Assembly: GCA_916613615.1 (NCBI GenBank)
Contig: OU744730.1
Location: 18,951,406 to 19,015,405 of the forward strand
From: Steromphala cineraria
Lineage: Eukaryota; Mollusca; Gastropoda; Trochida; Trochidae
Length of the DNA: 64,000 bases
Reading direction: 5' to 3'
The translations under genes and the position numbers were made by a program. Positions 37,036-51,125 of this stretch are shown here, in pieces. Each line of letters opens with the position of its first letter. The first letter of the stretch is position 1. The notes beneath the pieces were generated by a model. That model saw only the letters and a program-made list of their open reading frames with translations, was not told where the DNA came from and did not search any database.

Positions 37036-37570
37036 AAGGGTGAAATGTGCTACGAAGTAAATATAGAATTGTTGTTAACTCGTGTATATGCTTACATCTA
37101 CAAGCACATCTTGTACAGTGACAATGCTCCTTTCCTCACTTTATACCATAGCCACTATGATATCTGTAACTCTTGAATTACTTTAGATGGATAATTCCCG
37201 GTGTAAGTGTATGAGGTAAAGACAGTGTTGTTATTTACTCCAACATGCTTAAAAGTACATCTGTCAAGTTTCCCTTCAGTTATTACATCATTACATGCAT
37301 AAAATTACTAATCAGGGTGTAAATGAATTGCCAGTTTTTAGATAATCCAGGTGTAAACGAGCTGGGGGTAGAACTAGCGTTGTTTATAAATCAAGATGCT
37401 TAAAAACAAGTACATTCTGTAAAGTGGCTCTACCTCTCACACTAACAGTAAAACTCGCTCTTTAACACAGGTGACATTTGACTTACCTTGATGAGATAAT
37501 TACTCCAGGTGTAAATGAGCATGAGGTAAAGTCAGCGTTGTTGTTAGCTCCACATGCTTGCTATACTGAC
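37036..37570. repeat. Diverged 150-bp tandem repeat (about four copies)
   Basis: Units begin GGTGTAA (or GGGTGAA) near 37040, 37200, 37350 and 37507, each with a GAGGTAAAG-like block, TTGTT and ATGCTTA. The period of about 150 bp equals that of the satellite at 34330 but the sequence is different. Confidence 0.6.
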
Positions 37571-38909
37571 AGTAGAACTCAGCTGGTGTTGACGGTCGCT
37601 CGAGAAGTTGAAAGCACGAGTTACATCCACGATACAACAATGCCAGTCATTCACGATTATCCACATTTAAGCATGTCTTGACCTGAATAATACACTCACT
37701 TGAATCACGCGTCGCTGTTTTCAATCATAATGTAAATCCATAAAAGGGAAATAACGTTTGGTATTGGTGTGATTCATATTAATGTTATTTTCTCACGTGC
37801 AATCAAACACATTTCATGAATTTAATATTCCATTGGTATAAAGATGTTTGGAAAGGGACATAACTGCTGTTGAGTTGTTAAACCTGTGTGACCCCGTCCC
37901 TCCGTGAATTATACCGGTCAGAACTCCCCATTCAACTTGGCTGTAACTATATATACATATGTACGTATATTAAGAAATCTACTATCAAACATATTTATAC
38001 CTTATGTTTACATTGGCGCTGTAAGTGATAGGAGATCTTGACAATAGAATAGACTGGAGGTTTATGGACATACCTACAGTGCCATAGGTTTAAAACACTC
38101 AATCTTTGGTTGAAAAATTACGACTTTTGAAGATGCAATTTTGTATGCAGTTTCTCATTTACAAAAGCATCATTCTCTTGCCATATATGCAAGCAAAGAT
38201 AATGTGGTTTAAACATATTATTTCAAGTTCGATGTATATTGTAAAATGACAATTTGAGAATATTGTATGCACGGTTAGTCTTGCACCATCGTCAGACGAT
38301 ACATATGTTGGCAGTATAAAAACGTACTTGTTTTCCAGAAATATTACTTTCCTCGTGCATTCATAATGCTCTTGTTATTTTTCGTGAACTTCCATGTTTG
38401 CAAGCGATCGAGCATGGCATGTTTATAGTTCTTAAACTGATCACATTATCCCAAGATGTTGATTATTAATTTATTCACTTATCTAACAACTTTACTAGCT
38501 AACTCATATTAATTTTTAACATAAATGTTATATTTTGAAATAATTCCATTTATTTTCTCTGATGTACGTAAAGACACTTTAAACCTCAATGTCGTAGTGA
38601 TGATGTTACAAAATGTGAACAGTGTAGTGTTGAAGGCATTTCGAGTTACCAACTACAAATAGTCTCTGATAGCACCTAGATCACATTATTGAAGTAAATC
38701 GGTTGCTTCTAGAAAATGTATGTGTATATTTTACTTGTATTATATATCAAATAATATAGCAGAATTCAAACGTCATCATCGTGCATTGTTCTAAATATAA
38801 GACATTCAGTGAAAACATTTAATTTCATTTTTCATTACAAGAATTCGTCATTATGTCAAAGCTTTTCGACTTCTTTGGTGGCATTTCGGAAATTGAAAGT
38901 CAAATAAGG
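37571..38909. other. Intergenic DNA, nothing recognised
   Basis: AT-rich; no gene or clear repeat structure seen. Confidence 0.5.
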
Positions 38910-38990
38910 ACAATATTTATCGATGACAACTTTTTTTTTCATCGAATGTCGCACTCTATGAATAATGAAGTTGTCATCGATAAATATTGT
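38910..38990. repeat. 23-bp perfect hairpin
   Basis: Arms 38910-38932 and 38968-38990 are exact reverse complements (contain ATTTATCGATGACAACTT) around a 35-base loop. It lies inside an open frame of 75 codons (38853-39080) that has no recognisable product. Confidence 0.8.
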
Positions 38991-39170
38991 TCTTATAATG
39001 TTTTCAGTTTCGTTGGTTCCCTGGTTCCGTTATTCCGTGGTTCCGAAATGCTTTTCTTTCCGGACCATATGATTATCTAAAAAAACTTTTACGAAACTTC
39101 GTATGTGTCTCTATATAGTTGAAGTTCTTTTGCTATTTTTGGTAATTCTCTAATTTTAGCTTATGTGGCC

Positions 39171-39535
39171 ATAAAAGGGGCAGTAGCACGTTTTTTTATA
39201 AGTTTATATTCTATTTTTTTCACTGATAATTGTAAGTTAATGCTAAATGTATTATTTTGATAGCGTCATAAATCTCATTACATAAGCCAATCATCCATAG
39301 TCAGAGGACAAAGTATGAAGATTCACATAAAATCCATTGGCGACCATTTTGTGTGAACACCTTTAATTCATTTTGTGTAAGAAAAAAGAATCGCATGGCT
39401 AAACTTTACATTATATATTCAAATTATCACTGCTCTATTTAGTTTAAATACATTGTCTTTCAATTGGAACCAATACCGGTAATTTTCCTGACATCACCTT
39501 ATATTCCCTCTAAAAACGTGCTACTGCCCCTTTAA
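39171..39535. mobile_element. TTAA-family inverted-repeat element, copy 3
   Basis: AAAGGGGCAGTAGCACG at the left and CGTGCTACTGCCCCTTTAA at the right, with the family's central CATCCATAGTCAGAGGACAA. The left duplication has decayed (TAAA), the right is TTAA (39532-39535). Confidence 0.8.
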
Positions 39536-39536
39536 G

Positions 39537-40120
39537 GACTTAATGCATGGCATAGTGTCCGGCGTCCATCCGTCCGTCCGTAAACTTTGTGCATTTTCGA
39601 CTTCTTCTCAAGAAGCATAAGGCCTAGAAAGCTGAAACTTTGTGTACATACTCCTTGACTAGTGAGGATTAAAAATTGTAGCTTTGTTGAGCCTGTGACC
39701 CCTAACTTAAATAACTTGTACATTTTGTGACCCTGTGGCCCATTTTAAGGAGGGAACCACATTTGCCACACCCTAAAAGCAAAATTTATATGAAGCCTAA
39801 AGAGCTACAGAACCAATGGCTCTATTTTTCATATTTCTTGTTTCCATGGGGAAAAAATGAACTAAGTGCATTTTTGGGTCGGATTCGTTTCCAGGCCATA
39901 GCTTTAAAACTACTAAATATTTTTTCCTATTCTCGGTATGTGGTTAGCTCTAGTAGTGAAGTGGTGCCTTTTGGTAATTCTCAATTTTTCATTTTGCTGT
40001 TTTCATGGGAACGATTTAAACTTAATGCATATGGGGGATATAGGATTCGTTTACGGGCCATAGCTCAAAAACTACTAAATATTTTTACTGTCCTTGGTAT
40101 GTGATTGGATCTAGTGGTAG
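39537..40120 (-). mobile_element. Tandem-core element with (CCGT)n, reverse orientation
   Basis: Starts with CCGTCCGTCCGT (39570-39581), followed by sequence related in reverse to 8716-9027. Then come two units of about 165 bp sharing CCATAGCT, AAAACTACTAAATATTTTT and GGTATGTG. The 125-codon plus-strand frame across it (39727-40104) mirrors this repeat and is not a gene. Confidence 0.5.
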
Positions 40121-40804
40121 AGGAGTTCCTATGCTCAATATCTTTACATCCTGTAAACCAGGTTACTTTTTTCTGTCGCTTCTCTTCGACCGACTATTTA
40201 GGAGAAATGAAGAAGCCTGGTTAACATGCTGTCTCAGTATGAATACACATGGCATGTGTCATACAGTTGGATTTAATGATGCCACAATACCATAAACTCA
40301 AATCTGCATTATCTGCTTGCTAAACTTTTGTTTCGACCTTTTACATGCCACAGTGGTTATCCACTTTTCTTTAGTAGGCTCATCTAATAAAATGTAAGTA
40401 TTTCCCATTTGTAACTGAAATGATGCCAAACGAGAACTCTGCAATAGACAATAAGTCTCGTATTTTACTAATGATAACTGTCAATTTGGAAAAAAATATT
40501 TGTAAACATTTAATATATTAGAACTAATACTCTTGATCGAATGGTGAAAACATTTTGGTATATTTTGTACAGAAATACATAACAGAAATCGTAAACATTT
40601 AAAATGTCTCCTTATTGAATTTAAATTTCAGATCAGTAAATGTCTATTTTTAATTGTTCCATCTACATGATTGTAATATTGTTATCTGGTCAGGCTCATC
40701 TGAAGAGTTGCATTTAATGATCGATGAAACGATGTTTGGTATCTCGAACGGCCCGATGTCGATGATTTCCGAGATTATCCGAATGCGATAGATTCCGCTA
40801 CGTT

Positions 40805-40813
40805 ACTTCCGGG
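40805..40813 (+). promoter_or_regulatory. ETS-type site in the TMEM208 promoter
   Basis: ACTTCCGGG about 65 bp upstream of the TMEM208 start codon, in a locally GC-richer stretch without a TATA box. ETS/GABP sites of this form are common near housekeeping-gene starts. Function is inferred. Confidence 0.45.
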
Positions 40814-40875
40814 AAAAGTAAAGTGGGTTTGTCACAGAACAGGGCCAGCTGTCGTGAGTGGAGTATCTCTACAAA

Positions 40876-43179
<2,304 letters not shown>

Positions 43180-43288
43180 CGACAGCGACGACCAATATCT
43201 ATACCATTCCCAGTCCTGTGTTGATTTTAATCATTTCATGGATCATTTCTCACAGTGTGCATGTCTCATTAATTCGGTGGTTGTTTTA

Positions 43289-43294
43289 ATTAAA
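43289..43294 (+). terminator. Candidate TMEM208 polyadenylation signal ATTAAA
   Basis: ATTAAA, the common variant signal, about 110 bp after the stop codon; no AATAAA occurs nearer. The downstream sequence is T-rich. Confidence 0.35.
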
Positions 43295-43421
43295 ATGTCA
43301 TAATAAGTGTATGATTTTTCTGTGTTTTATTTACCTTTGTTTGCTTAAAACAGATTTCAAGAGCCACTACGTGAAAGTTTGGTGTCACATATGCCAAAAT
43401 GATCTGTATATACCTGGTAGT

Positions 43422-43686
43422 CAGTCTATGTAAACCTAGCCTCAATATTAGCCTTTTCACTCCGATATTGAGTCTAACAAGGTCTAATAGAGGTTCACGT
43501 CAGCCGACCTTTCTGCGACCTATGACCTTCCAGCGTTATGCGTGTAAAGACAGACTATTGTGGCTTGGTAAGATGAGTTCTGATTGGTCAATTTGATATG
43601 TGGGTTGATGCGACCCTTTACAAGACCCTTCTAGACTCAATATCAGAGTGAAACGGGTAATATTGGGGCGAGGTGTACTTAGACTG
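43422..43686. mobile_element. Second copy of the 26753 MITE family
   Basis: Runs from CAGTCTATGTAAACCTAGCC to GTGTACTTAGACTG (265 bp) with the internal GATATTGAGTCTA block and its complement. The central part is in the opposite orientation to the copy at 26753-27018. Flanking 9-mers do not match, so the duplication has decayed or the ends differ. Confidence 0.65.
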
Positions 43687-44582
43687 TATATAGTATAATT
43701 TGAAGTATCAACTGTTGTAGGAAAGTATCCTTCAAGAGGCAATCGATGTTTTATAGCAACTTAAGAAAGGTTTGAATCTTATATTGTGCTGATCTCCACG
43801 CAAGTATGCATGCTTAGTCCTCATGAACAGAATATACTTCAAAGCAATGCAATAACAGCAAGACATGCTGGATAACAACTTCTTTATTGTGAAATTCGTG
43901 AAGATTGGGATAATATATATCTAACACGTGGCATGGAAAACATGTTAAATATTGAGAACAATGCCTGTTTGCAATAAAATTGTACTTAAGAAATCAGCCT
44001 TGAGCTCAGTAGCATGAAATTTCCTGAATGTTTGCGAGACAAAGTTAGCGTTCAGTAACTGTTAAGGAAATGCCAATTGTGAGATGGCGACACTTGATTC
44101 GCCTTCTTGTCGACTGCCGTTTCGCAAAAAATTTGCAAAAAATACAATGAATACAGTAAAAATACTTTTTAAAATATTGAACTCCACTACAGTTTGAATA
44201 TGGATCTTTATACTCTTACCCACGGCGAAAGTGTTACTAAAGGCAAGGCTGACTTTACATATGAATTTTGTTGCATCTGCATCTTTGCTATTTGTAACTT
44301 CAATTAACTCGGTAATTAGACCTTGGGGAGTAAAGAGTCGATCATGAAATAGAACTTTCCACATGAAGCACTCATAAAATATATTTTGCGTTTCACTACG
44401 AGGAAGTCATTTTCTTCAAAGCATCTTTCAATAAGTCTACACTTTTAAGAATAACCAACCATTCATACACACTATTTCATAGTCATTTGAGCTCAAAATG
44501 GCGTCCATCTGTCTGTAAACAATTTATTTTTTCGATTTCGACGGTAAGCAAAAGCTGAAAATTCGTAGGACAAGGCCCTTAT

Positions 44583-45519
44583 TGCATTCAGGGTAAATAT
44601 ACACAAATAACTTAATTAAGCACCCCTCACTTTTTCGAACAGTAAAACACTTAATTGTAAACAAAACAAATATACAGGCAAACAATAAGGATGTTTTAAT
44701 AGAATGGTCATCTACCAGTGTGGAAACGAAAAATTCATACGGTTTACGATTTACTGTGACTGAATAACTTGTTTTACAAAACATTTGTATTTTTTAGTCA
44801 AAATCCAAGTTACCTTATAATTGAAAATGAAAGTCAATATTTTTTCCTGCAATGTGATTATTATCATTCTCTTGAGTGAATTGATGACGTTTTAGTTAAT
44901 AACCCCATGGCAAAAGGCAATCGATAAAGCAGTATGAACCTTCAAAATCACAAAATTATCAAATATCGAATTTAAAGAAAACTGCACAAAGACATTAATT
45001 GGTCCTTGTCAAAGATGATGGCTTATCTAAAGGAAGGAGAAGTGTTTGATCAACAAGTTCAACTCAAGGAATCTCAAATTTACTTACAGATGTTTAGATT
45101 ATAGGCCTTTTATAAATTTTTGATGAAAAAAGTACTGAAAATTCAATGTCTTGCTAGCCTCTTATCATGCATGATAAAAAGAATTTTAGTGTATGAATGT
45201 CAACTAGGGATCATAAATGTTATTTTTAATTCATAACATCCAAAGTTTAATGTGTAGTTTTTCCCCTGTGACAATAGTTATATTTGGCCAAATTTCAGTA
45301 GTCTCACAGTTTTTCTCATATTTTCATTAATTTTGCACATTAGCGATTTTTAGTACAATTAAATAGTCAATAACAAAGCAATTGTTATATCTGTAGTGGT
45401 TAATACATCAAATTAATCCAAATAGTCAAAGAGCACACAAGTTAATTTTACAAAATCGGGGGGTGCTTAATTTAAATTAAATTAAGTTCTTTGTGTATAT
45501 TTATTATATTGAATGCATA
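44583..45519. mobile_element. Inverted-repeat element of about 935 bp
   Basis: Left end TGCATTCAGGGTAAATATAC...TTAAGCACCCCTC; right end GGGGGTGCTTAATTTAAATT...GTGTATATTTATTATATTGAATGCA, complementary over about 50 bp with an insertion in the right arm. No coding content recognised. Confidence 0.5.
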
Positions 45520-45813
45520 GGTATTATTCTACGATACTTTTCTATTAAATATTACCCTTAAAGGGGAACAGTGGATTTAGGAAAACGTGTGTGGCGATCC
45601 AAACTGGATCGTTTCCCGGTTTGAGTCGTTACTAACGTGAAGAAAATTGTTTATGGTTGACACACCTAACTCACTGGTACAACACGATATAAGGCAAACT
45701 ATAAAACTAGAACTCTACGTGTCTACTGTATTTTATACAGTGTATATTAGTATATACAAAAAGCCATTTTTGTTGTTGAAAATGCAGTTACAAGATGAAA
45801 ACATTAACTTTGT

Positions 45814-46300
45814 TTAAAGTGACACAGAGTATCTTTCTTAAAATTTTATTTAGTTTTGATAAGCTACAAAATATCTAATATGCTGATTGAAGTTCATATC
45901 TCATCACTGGACTTGCAAATATTTCCATTTATGCATAATATCTCTATGATGCTTGATTTTATGGGAAAATCAAGAAAACATCTCAAAAACGTTTAATAAT
46001 CGAAATTATGCATCCAATTAATCTACCTATTAGTTACAATACCTAATAAACTCTATCGAATTGAATATATCTTCCTCTCAGCTTATGGCAAGGTTTCAGA
46101 CTAACGTTTGGCGAATTTGCGCGCGCCATTCCACCAACATTCAAAATCCCGACTTTGAATGGCCGTATTTTCGCTCTAATGTACTGATTGACCTTTAACT
46201 TGTTATTTTCAGTAACAGTTAGTGGTTCCTGATGTAATTACATCGATTTCAAAATTTGACATATTATGTGATCCTATCAACATACTCTGTGTCTATTTAA
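45814..46300. mobile_element. TTAA-flanked element ending GTGACACAGAGTAT, copy 1
   Basis: TTAA (45814-45817) then AGTGACACAGAGTATCTTTC; the right end CATACTCTGTGTCTAT is followed by TTAA (46297-46300). About 480 bp, non-autonomous. Nearly the same sequence and orientation as 49813-50310. It lies about 550 bp upstream of the coiled-coil gene. Confidence 0.8.
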
Positions 46301-46695
46301 TAAACCCTAGATAGACCCTGATGACGGACTGGCGCATTTAACCTAAACCCGCAGGTCAAACTACACAGTTTTTTTCGAATAACATTTATTTAAATATATC
46401 TCTATTCATTATTGGACGTTGAAACAATTCTCTCACACAAAGTCTATTTGACATTTATAGGGAAAGGGCTGTAAGCTGTAAACCTATTCTTTACGCGCCA
46501 TGAATAGGCCAAAACACTGATATAATATAATAGGGTCCGTTGATTAATTTAGGTATGACTATATTTTTTCGGGACCATGTGAACTATGATCGATTCTACA
46601 CTAGTTTCTATGCTCAATAAATTTCTTTGGGAAAAAGTGCGACAAAAAAAAATCTGAATAGACCGATCTACATTCTTGAAACGTCATAAACGAAA

Positions 46696-46720
46696 TGACG
46701 TCACGTTATTGTTGACGTCA
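46696..46720 (+). promoter_or_regulatory. Two full CRE palindromes upstream of the coiled-coil gene
   Basis: TGACGTCA at 46696-46703 and again at 46713-46720, 17 bp apart and 126-150 bp before the ATG, plus an ACGTCA half site at 46681-46686. Perfect CREs bind CREB/ATF factors, so cAMP- or stress-responsive expression is plausible. This is inferred from the motif only. Confidence 0.55.
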
Positions 46721-46845
46721 CAGACAACACTTCATTGTTTCATTCCGCAAGGAGAAGACTGTCGAATCTTCTGTTGTGAATTTAATTTTCAAGGATTGTG
46801 TTCGATTCTTAACACAAAGGAAATAGTATTACTAAAGTCCTGACA

Positions 46846-47319
46846 ATGGATATGGATGAAGAGGGCGACAAGTTAACACTACCGAACTTTTTCAGTTCGA
46901 AGCCATCGGAGGATGAAGTACTGAGCCAGCTAAAGAATGAGGGGATTCTGTCGACTCTCACACCACATGGCAACGTTGCATTTAACGTCAGATTCGACAT
47001 CCGCAGATCCCGGACGAGAGGAGCGCCTCGCCGATTGGCCAGACTCGGGTCGCCGACAAAACGAAGTTTCAAAGAAGAGAAGATCCTCATTGCGGCCAAG
47101 AACAAGGGTGACCTCTTGGAGAAGCGCATCAAAATGGCGCGCCGGGAGGAAGAGAAGAGACGAAAGGTTCTCGAGAGGAAGAAGCAGCAACAGCTTCTTC
47201 TCCAGAGCAAGTACTCGGAGAGACTGACGAGGAAGATGACAGAGGCGGAGAGTAGAAGAAAGGAACTTACTCTCATCAAGCTGAAGGTTCTTCCTCCCAT
47301 AGAGAAACACCAGGAGTGA
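46846..47319 (+). CDS. Basic coiled-coil protein, possibly stathmin-like (intronless)
   Basis: Single open frame of 157 codons from ATGGATATGGATGAAG to TGA at 47317-47319, clearly more GC-rich than its flanks; the start context is ACAATGG. An acidic N-terminus (MDMDEEGD) precedes a short NVAFNVRFDIRR segment. From about residue 75 to 145 there is a continuous, highly charged helix rich in Arg, Lys and Glu (KRIKMARREEEKRRKVLERK), predicted coiled coil. The layout, a short beta-like segment followed by a long charged helix, recalls the stathmin domain that binds tubulin, but no diagnostic stathmin motif is beyond doubt. It could be an unrelated lineage-specific protein or an old retrocopy. Overlapping antisense frames are shadows of its GC-rich codons. 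Confidence 0.7.
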   Translation: MDMDEEGDKLTLPNFFSSKPSEDEVLSQLKNEGILSTLTPHGNVAFNVRFDIRRSRTRGAPRRLARLGSPTKRSFKEEKILIAAKNKGDLLEKRIKMARREEEKRRKVLERKKQQQLLLQSKYSERLTRKMTEAESRRKELTLIKLKVLPPIEKHQE

Positions 47320-49262
47320 ACGGACTGTGAGATGCCCACATACGATGTTGTCGTTATATTCATATGAATGAACATTTGAACATAATTAATGGGCGTTTTT
47401 AATTTTTAAGTACAATTAGATGATAATTCTTTTGTCCTCATATTTTACTAAATGAAAATTTGAACAACGTTAAAGGGTCGTTTGTAGGTTTTACAAATAT
47501 CATTTGTTTGACAAACATTATGTCATCGTCTTTTAAATGAACAATTGATATTCGTATGATTTTTGGCAATTTATTATAAAATGTATAATTACTTTTAGTT
47601 ATAAGTAGGGGACCATTGCTATTGTTATTTGATATGAATTATTTATTGAAAATAATAAGAGTACTTAGTACTTACCTGAAGTCACATAATGAATGATTTA
47701 ATGAAGATGCTAAGCACAATTTACTTTATTTATAATACTAATGATCAACATTTGTAGACATTTTGAATGTGGGTAAATATTGAATATGTTTCTTGATATA
47801 TATATGTGAAGATTACATGTATGTTTGATTTTGAAAATATGAATAACATAATGGAATACACATATGCATAATTCAATTTGTTTTGACATGTCACCAATTT
47901 TGTTCATTGCCTTTACATTCCCAAACACTATGGAAAGGATTGAAGTTATAATGTTAGAAATTGATTGAATTTGAAACAAAATGTATATTATTATGCACAT
48001 ATTTCAATATCAAATTATGTCTATATTATTTCTCGTGTAAAAAGCGGAGTGGGAATTGAAAGAATTTATTAAATACATGTCAATACTTATACATAGTCTG
48101 TTCCTTTTCATCATGTCTGTTTTAAACACGGGGTTTCAAAACTCGGATTTGACCTTTAGGAGCTGCTTTATAGAAAACGATTTGATATATATATATATAT
48201 TTTATTATTCATTATTTATCCTTAGCTCAAACCCGAAATTTGAACCATTTTGATTGTAATATAACACGTTTTATAGCAGTGTATAAAATAGCTTTGAAAC
48301 CTAGCCTGTCCTGAAAATTAATTGGTCAATTCATAAGGGGAAAATAAAGAAAAAATTGAAAAGTTACCAGTCCTGACCAAAAAGTAACCAGTCCTGGCAA
48401 AATGTAGCCAGCCAAGAACTGGCGGACGGGCTATGTTTTAAACACTGTTTATAGGGGCTAACCGGTATATGGACAGTGATACTACTCAAAAGAATTAATG
48501 ATCAAACAGAGGCTGTATCAACATTTCTTGACTTGATCTGACTCTGTTGAGAGAGAATGGTATATTAATGGATACTGCCTATAACCACATAAAGTGATAC
48601 AGACTGTCGGAAACTGTTGTTTAAGTCGACGTGCTATCAATGGTGTTATTTCATAAAGAAGAACCGACTAGTGCTGAAAGTTTCCCTTTTTATTTAAACT
48701 AATATCAGTAAAGATATATTATTAAGGTACTGATTTATTGACTTTGGCGAGCTGATAAATCAAACAAAATTTGGATATTTTTTTATAGCATTTAAAGAAA
48801 AACATGTGGTAGTTGACACTGCGTTATTGTGTCATATGAACATTTAGTTACGACTTCCAAACTATAAGGCATTTTCATTGAATAAAGTACATTTCAAGAT
48901 ATATTTCGCAGAGCTTCTGTAAGATTAAGCAAGTTAAATGAGATAATTTGAACTCAACCACCTCATATTTTTGGCACGTAAACCAGCAAAATAAATTTCT
49001 ATGAAACATACTTCGTTAAATTTCACTTTTAAAATCATTAAACAGCAATGATATAAACTTTGTGTTGCGCATTTTCATACCAAGGTAGTGGATTTAAACT
49101 GTTCCATAGTTGGCCTTTTGACGTTGTGCAAAGATGAACACCATAGCTTATAATTTAGTATAATACTGACATTGTGGTATTCATATTCTGAACATGAGGA
49201 TACACAAAGGGGACGGCAAGCTTATACGACCAAGAATAAGGAAATAGACGTTCACAAAGTCA
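47320..49262. other. AT-rich DNA downstream of the coiled-coil gene
   Basis: No gene recognised. A short tandem-like stretch near 48370-48420 repeats a CCAGTCCTG motif. Confidence 0.4.
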
Positions 49263-49502
49263 TTAAAGGGACAGTCCTAACGAGTTATTTTTTGTGGAAA
49301 TGAAATTCAAGAGGACGCAATGATGCATCCTGTACTTTGACAAATTGTTAAATCTAGAATACTAAAATTGCACCCATACTTACAAATATGAAAATAATTG
49401 TGCATAATCATGTAGTAATCATATATAAGTATAAAAAGGTAAATCATCTTGAAAAAAAATTTTCACAAAAAATATCCCGATGGGACTGTCCCTTTTAGTT
49501 AA
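49263..49502. mobile_element. TTAA-flanked element with AGGGACAGTCC ends
   Basis: TTAA-AGGGACAGTCCTAACG at the left; GGGACTGTCCCTTTTAG-TTAA at the right (TTAA at 49263-49266 and 49499-49502). About 232 bp between duplications. Half copy at 27770-27893. Confidence 0.75.
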
Positions 49503-49812
49503 ATGGATTAGAAAAGAAATGATTTTATCAGCAATTCAATACCTTTCGACACTTTTGGTAAATGTAGACATATCTATTTGACCCGTTAAAACAAACACAG
49601 AAGGCGTCGCTTTAAATGCCCTATCCCCACAAAGGGCTTGCGAAACTTGAAATTAAATTCTAAACATTGAAGTGGGTCGAATGCGTGAGGAAGACTGCAT
49701 CTCAAGAGCTTCAATTTAAAAAAAAAATCAATCATGCCCAAGGCTAATTTGAAAATGTGCAAACGATTTCCAAAACCTAAAAATGCATTAGATCGGGCCT
49801 TTAGCCTTTCAG

Positions 49813-50310
49813 TTAAAGTGACACAGAGTATCTTTCTTAAAATTATATTTGGTTTTGATAAGCTACAAAATATCTAATATGCTGATTGAAGTTCACATTT
49901 CATCACTGGACTTGCAAATATATCCATTTATGCATAATATCTCTAAAATGCTTGATTTTATGGGAAAATCAAGAAAACATCTCAAATACGTTTAAAATTC
50001 GAAATTAAGCATCCAATCAATCTACATATTAGTTACAATACCTAATAAACACTATCGAATCGAATGTATCTTCCTGTCAGCTTATGACAAGGTTTCAAAA
50101 TTACGTTTGGCGAATTTGCGCGCGCCACTCGAGCCACATTGTCCGGTTTTCGATCAAAATCCCGACTTTGAATGGCCATATTTTCGCTCTAATGTACTGA
50201 TTGACCTTTAACTTGTTATTTTCAGTAACAGTTAGTGGTTCCCGATGTAATGACATCGATATCAAAATTTGACATATGTGATCCTATCAACATACTCTGT
50301 GTCTCTTTAA
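49813..50310. mobile_element. TTAA-flanked element ending GTGACACAGAGTAT, copy 2
   Basis: TTAA at 49813-49816 and 50307-50310; same orientation and nearly the same sequence as 45814-46300. It touches the 3' tail of the minus-strand LINE at about 50318. Confidence 0.8.
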
Positions 50311-50879
50311 AAGATCATAAACAGAGAGAGAGAGAAAATTTTTTTATTTTTGTCTCATCTCTTACATTCAAAAATATTTCAATAATGCATACATTAAAAA
50401 TGTAAAAGCCGCCAAAAGGCTAAAAGAGACAATACATTAGGATCACATATAACACTGTAATACATAGAAATGAAGAGAGACAAAAAAATAAATAAAACAC
50501 GCCCACACACACACCTCACAATAATCCATATCAATACATATTTACAAACATACAGGCTTACGAGCATACATACATCCATTAATACATGCGTACAGTACAT
50601 ACCTACACACACCCATACGTTAGTACATTAGTGTGTTAGAACATACATTTGGTACATAAATACATACATCCATACATTAGTACATTAGTGGATAAGTACA
50701 TGTATACAATACATACATATACGCACATACCCATACATTAGTACATTAGTGCATTAGTACCCGTCTACACCACATACATACACATACCCATACATTAGTA
50801 CATTAGTATATTAGTATGTACATACATGTATACACTACACATATATACGCACACATCCACACGTTAGCACATTATACAT

Positions 50880-51125
50880 ACACTCATACTCAGGTACACA
50901 CATACATACATACATACATACATACACACATACATGCATGCATACATACATACACACATACATACATGCATACATACATACATACATACATACATACATA
51001 CATACATACATACATACATACATACATACATACATACATACATACATACATACATACATACATACATACATACATACATACATACATACATACACACACA
51101 CATACACACATACACACATCATACA
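50880..51125. repeat. (CATA)n / (TATG)n microsatellite
   Basis: Near-perfect tetranucleotide tract, purest at about 50980-51092; the flank from 50640 to 50880 is a degenerate version with a recurring CATTAGTACATTAGTG unit. The Ile-His-Thr-Tyr and Met-Tyr-Val-Cys frames across it are artefacts. Confidence 0.95.

Noticed and set aside
39727..40104. 125-codon plus-strand frame
   Set aside because: It follows the two 165-bp units of a repeat element, with the same peptide stretch twice; no recognisable protein.
46809..47375. Antisense frame of 188 codons over the coiled-coil gene
   Set aside because: A shadow of GC-rich, Arg/Lys/Glu-rich codons on the plus strand; it has no family likeness, while the plus frame has a good start context and promoter motifs.
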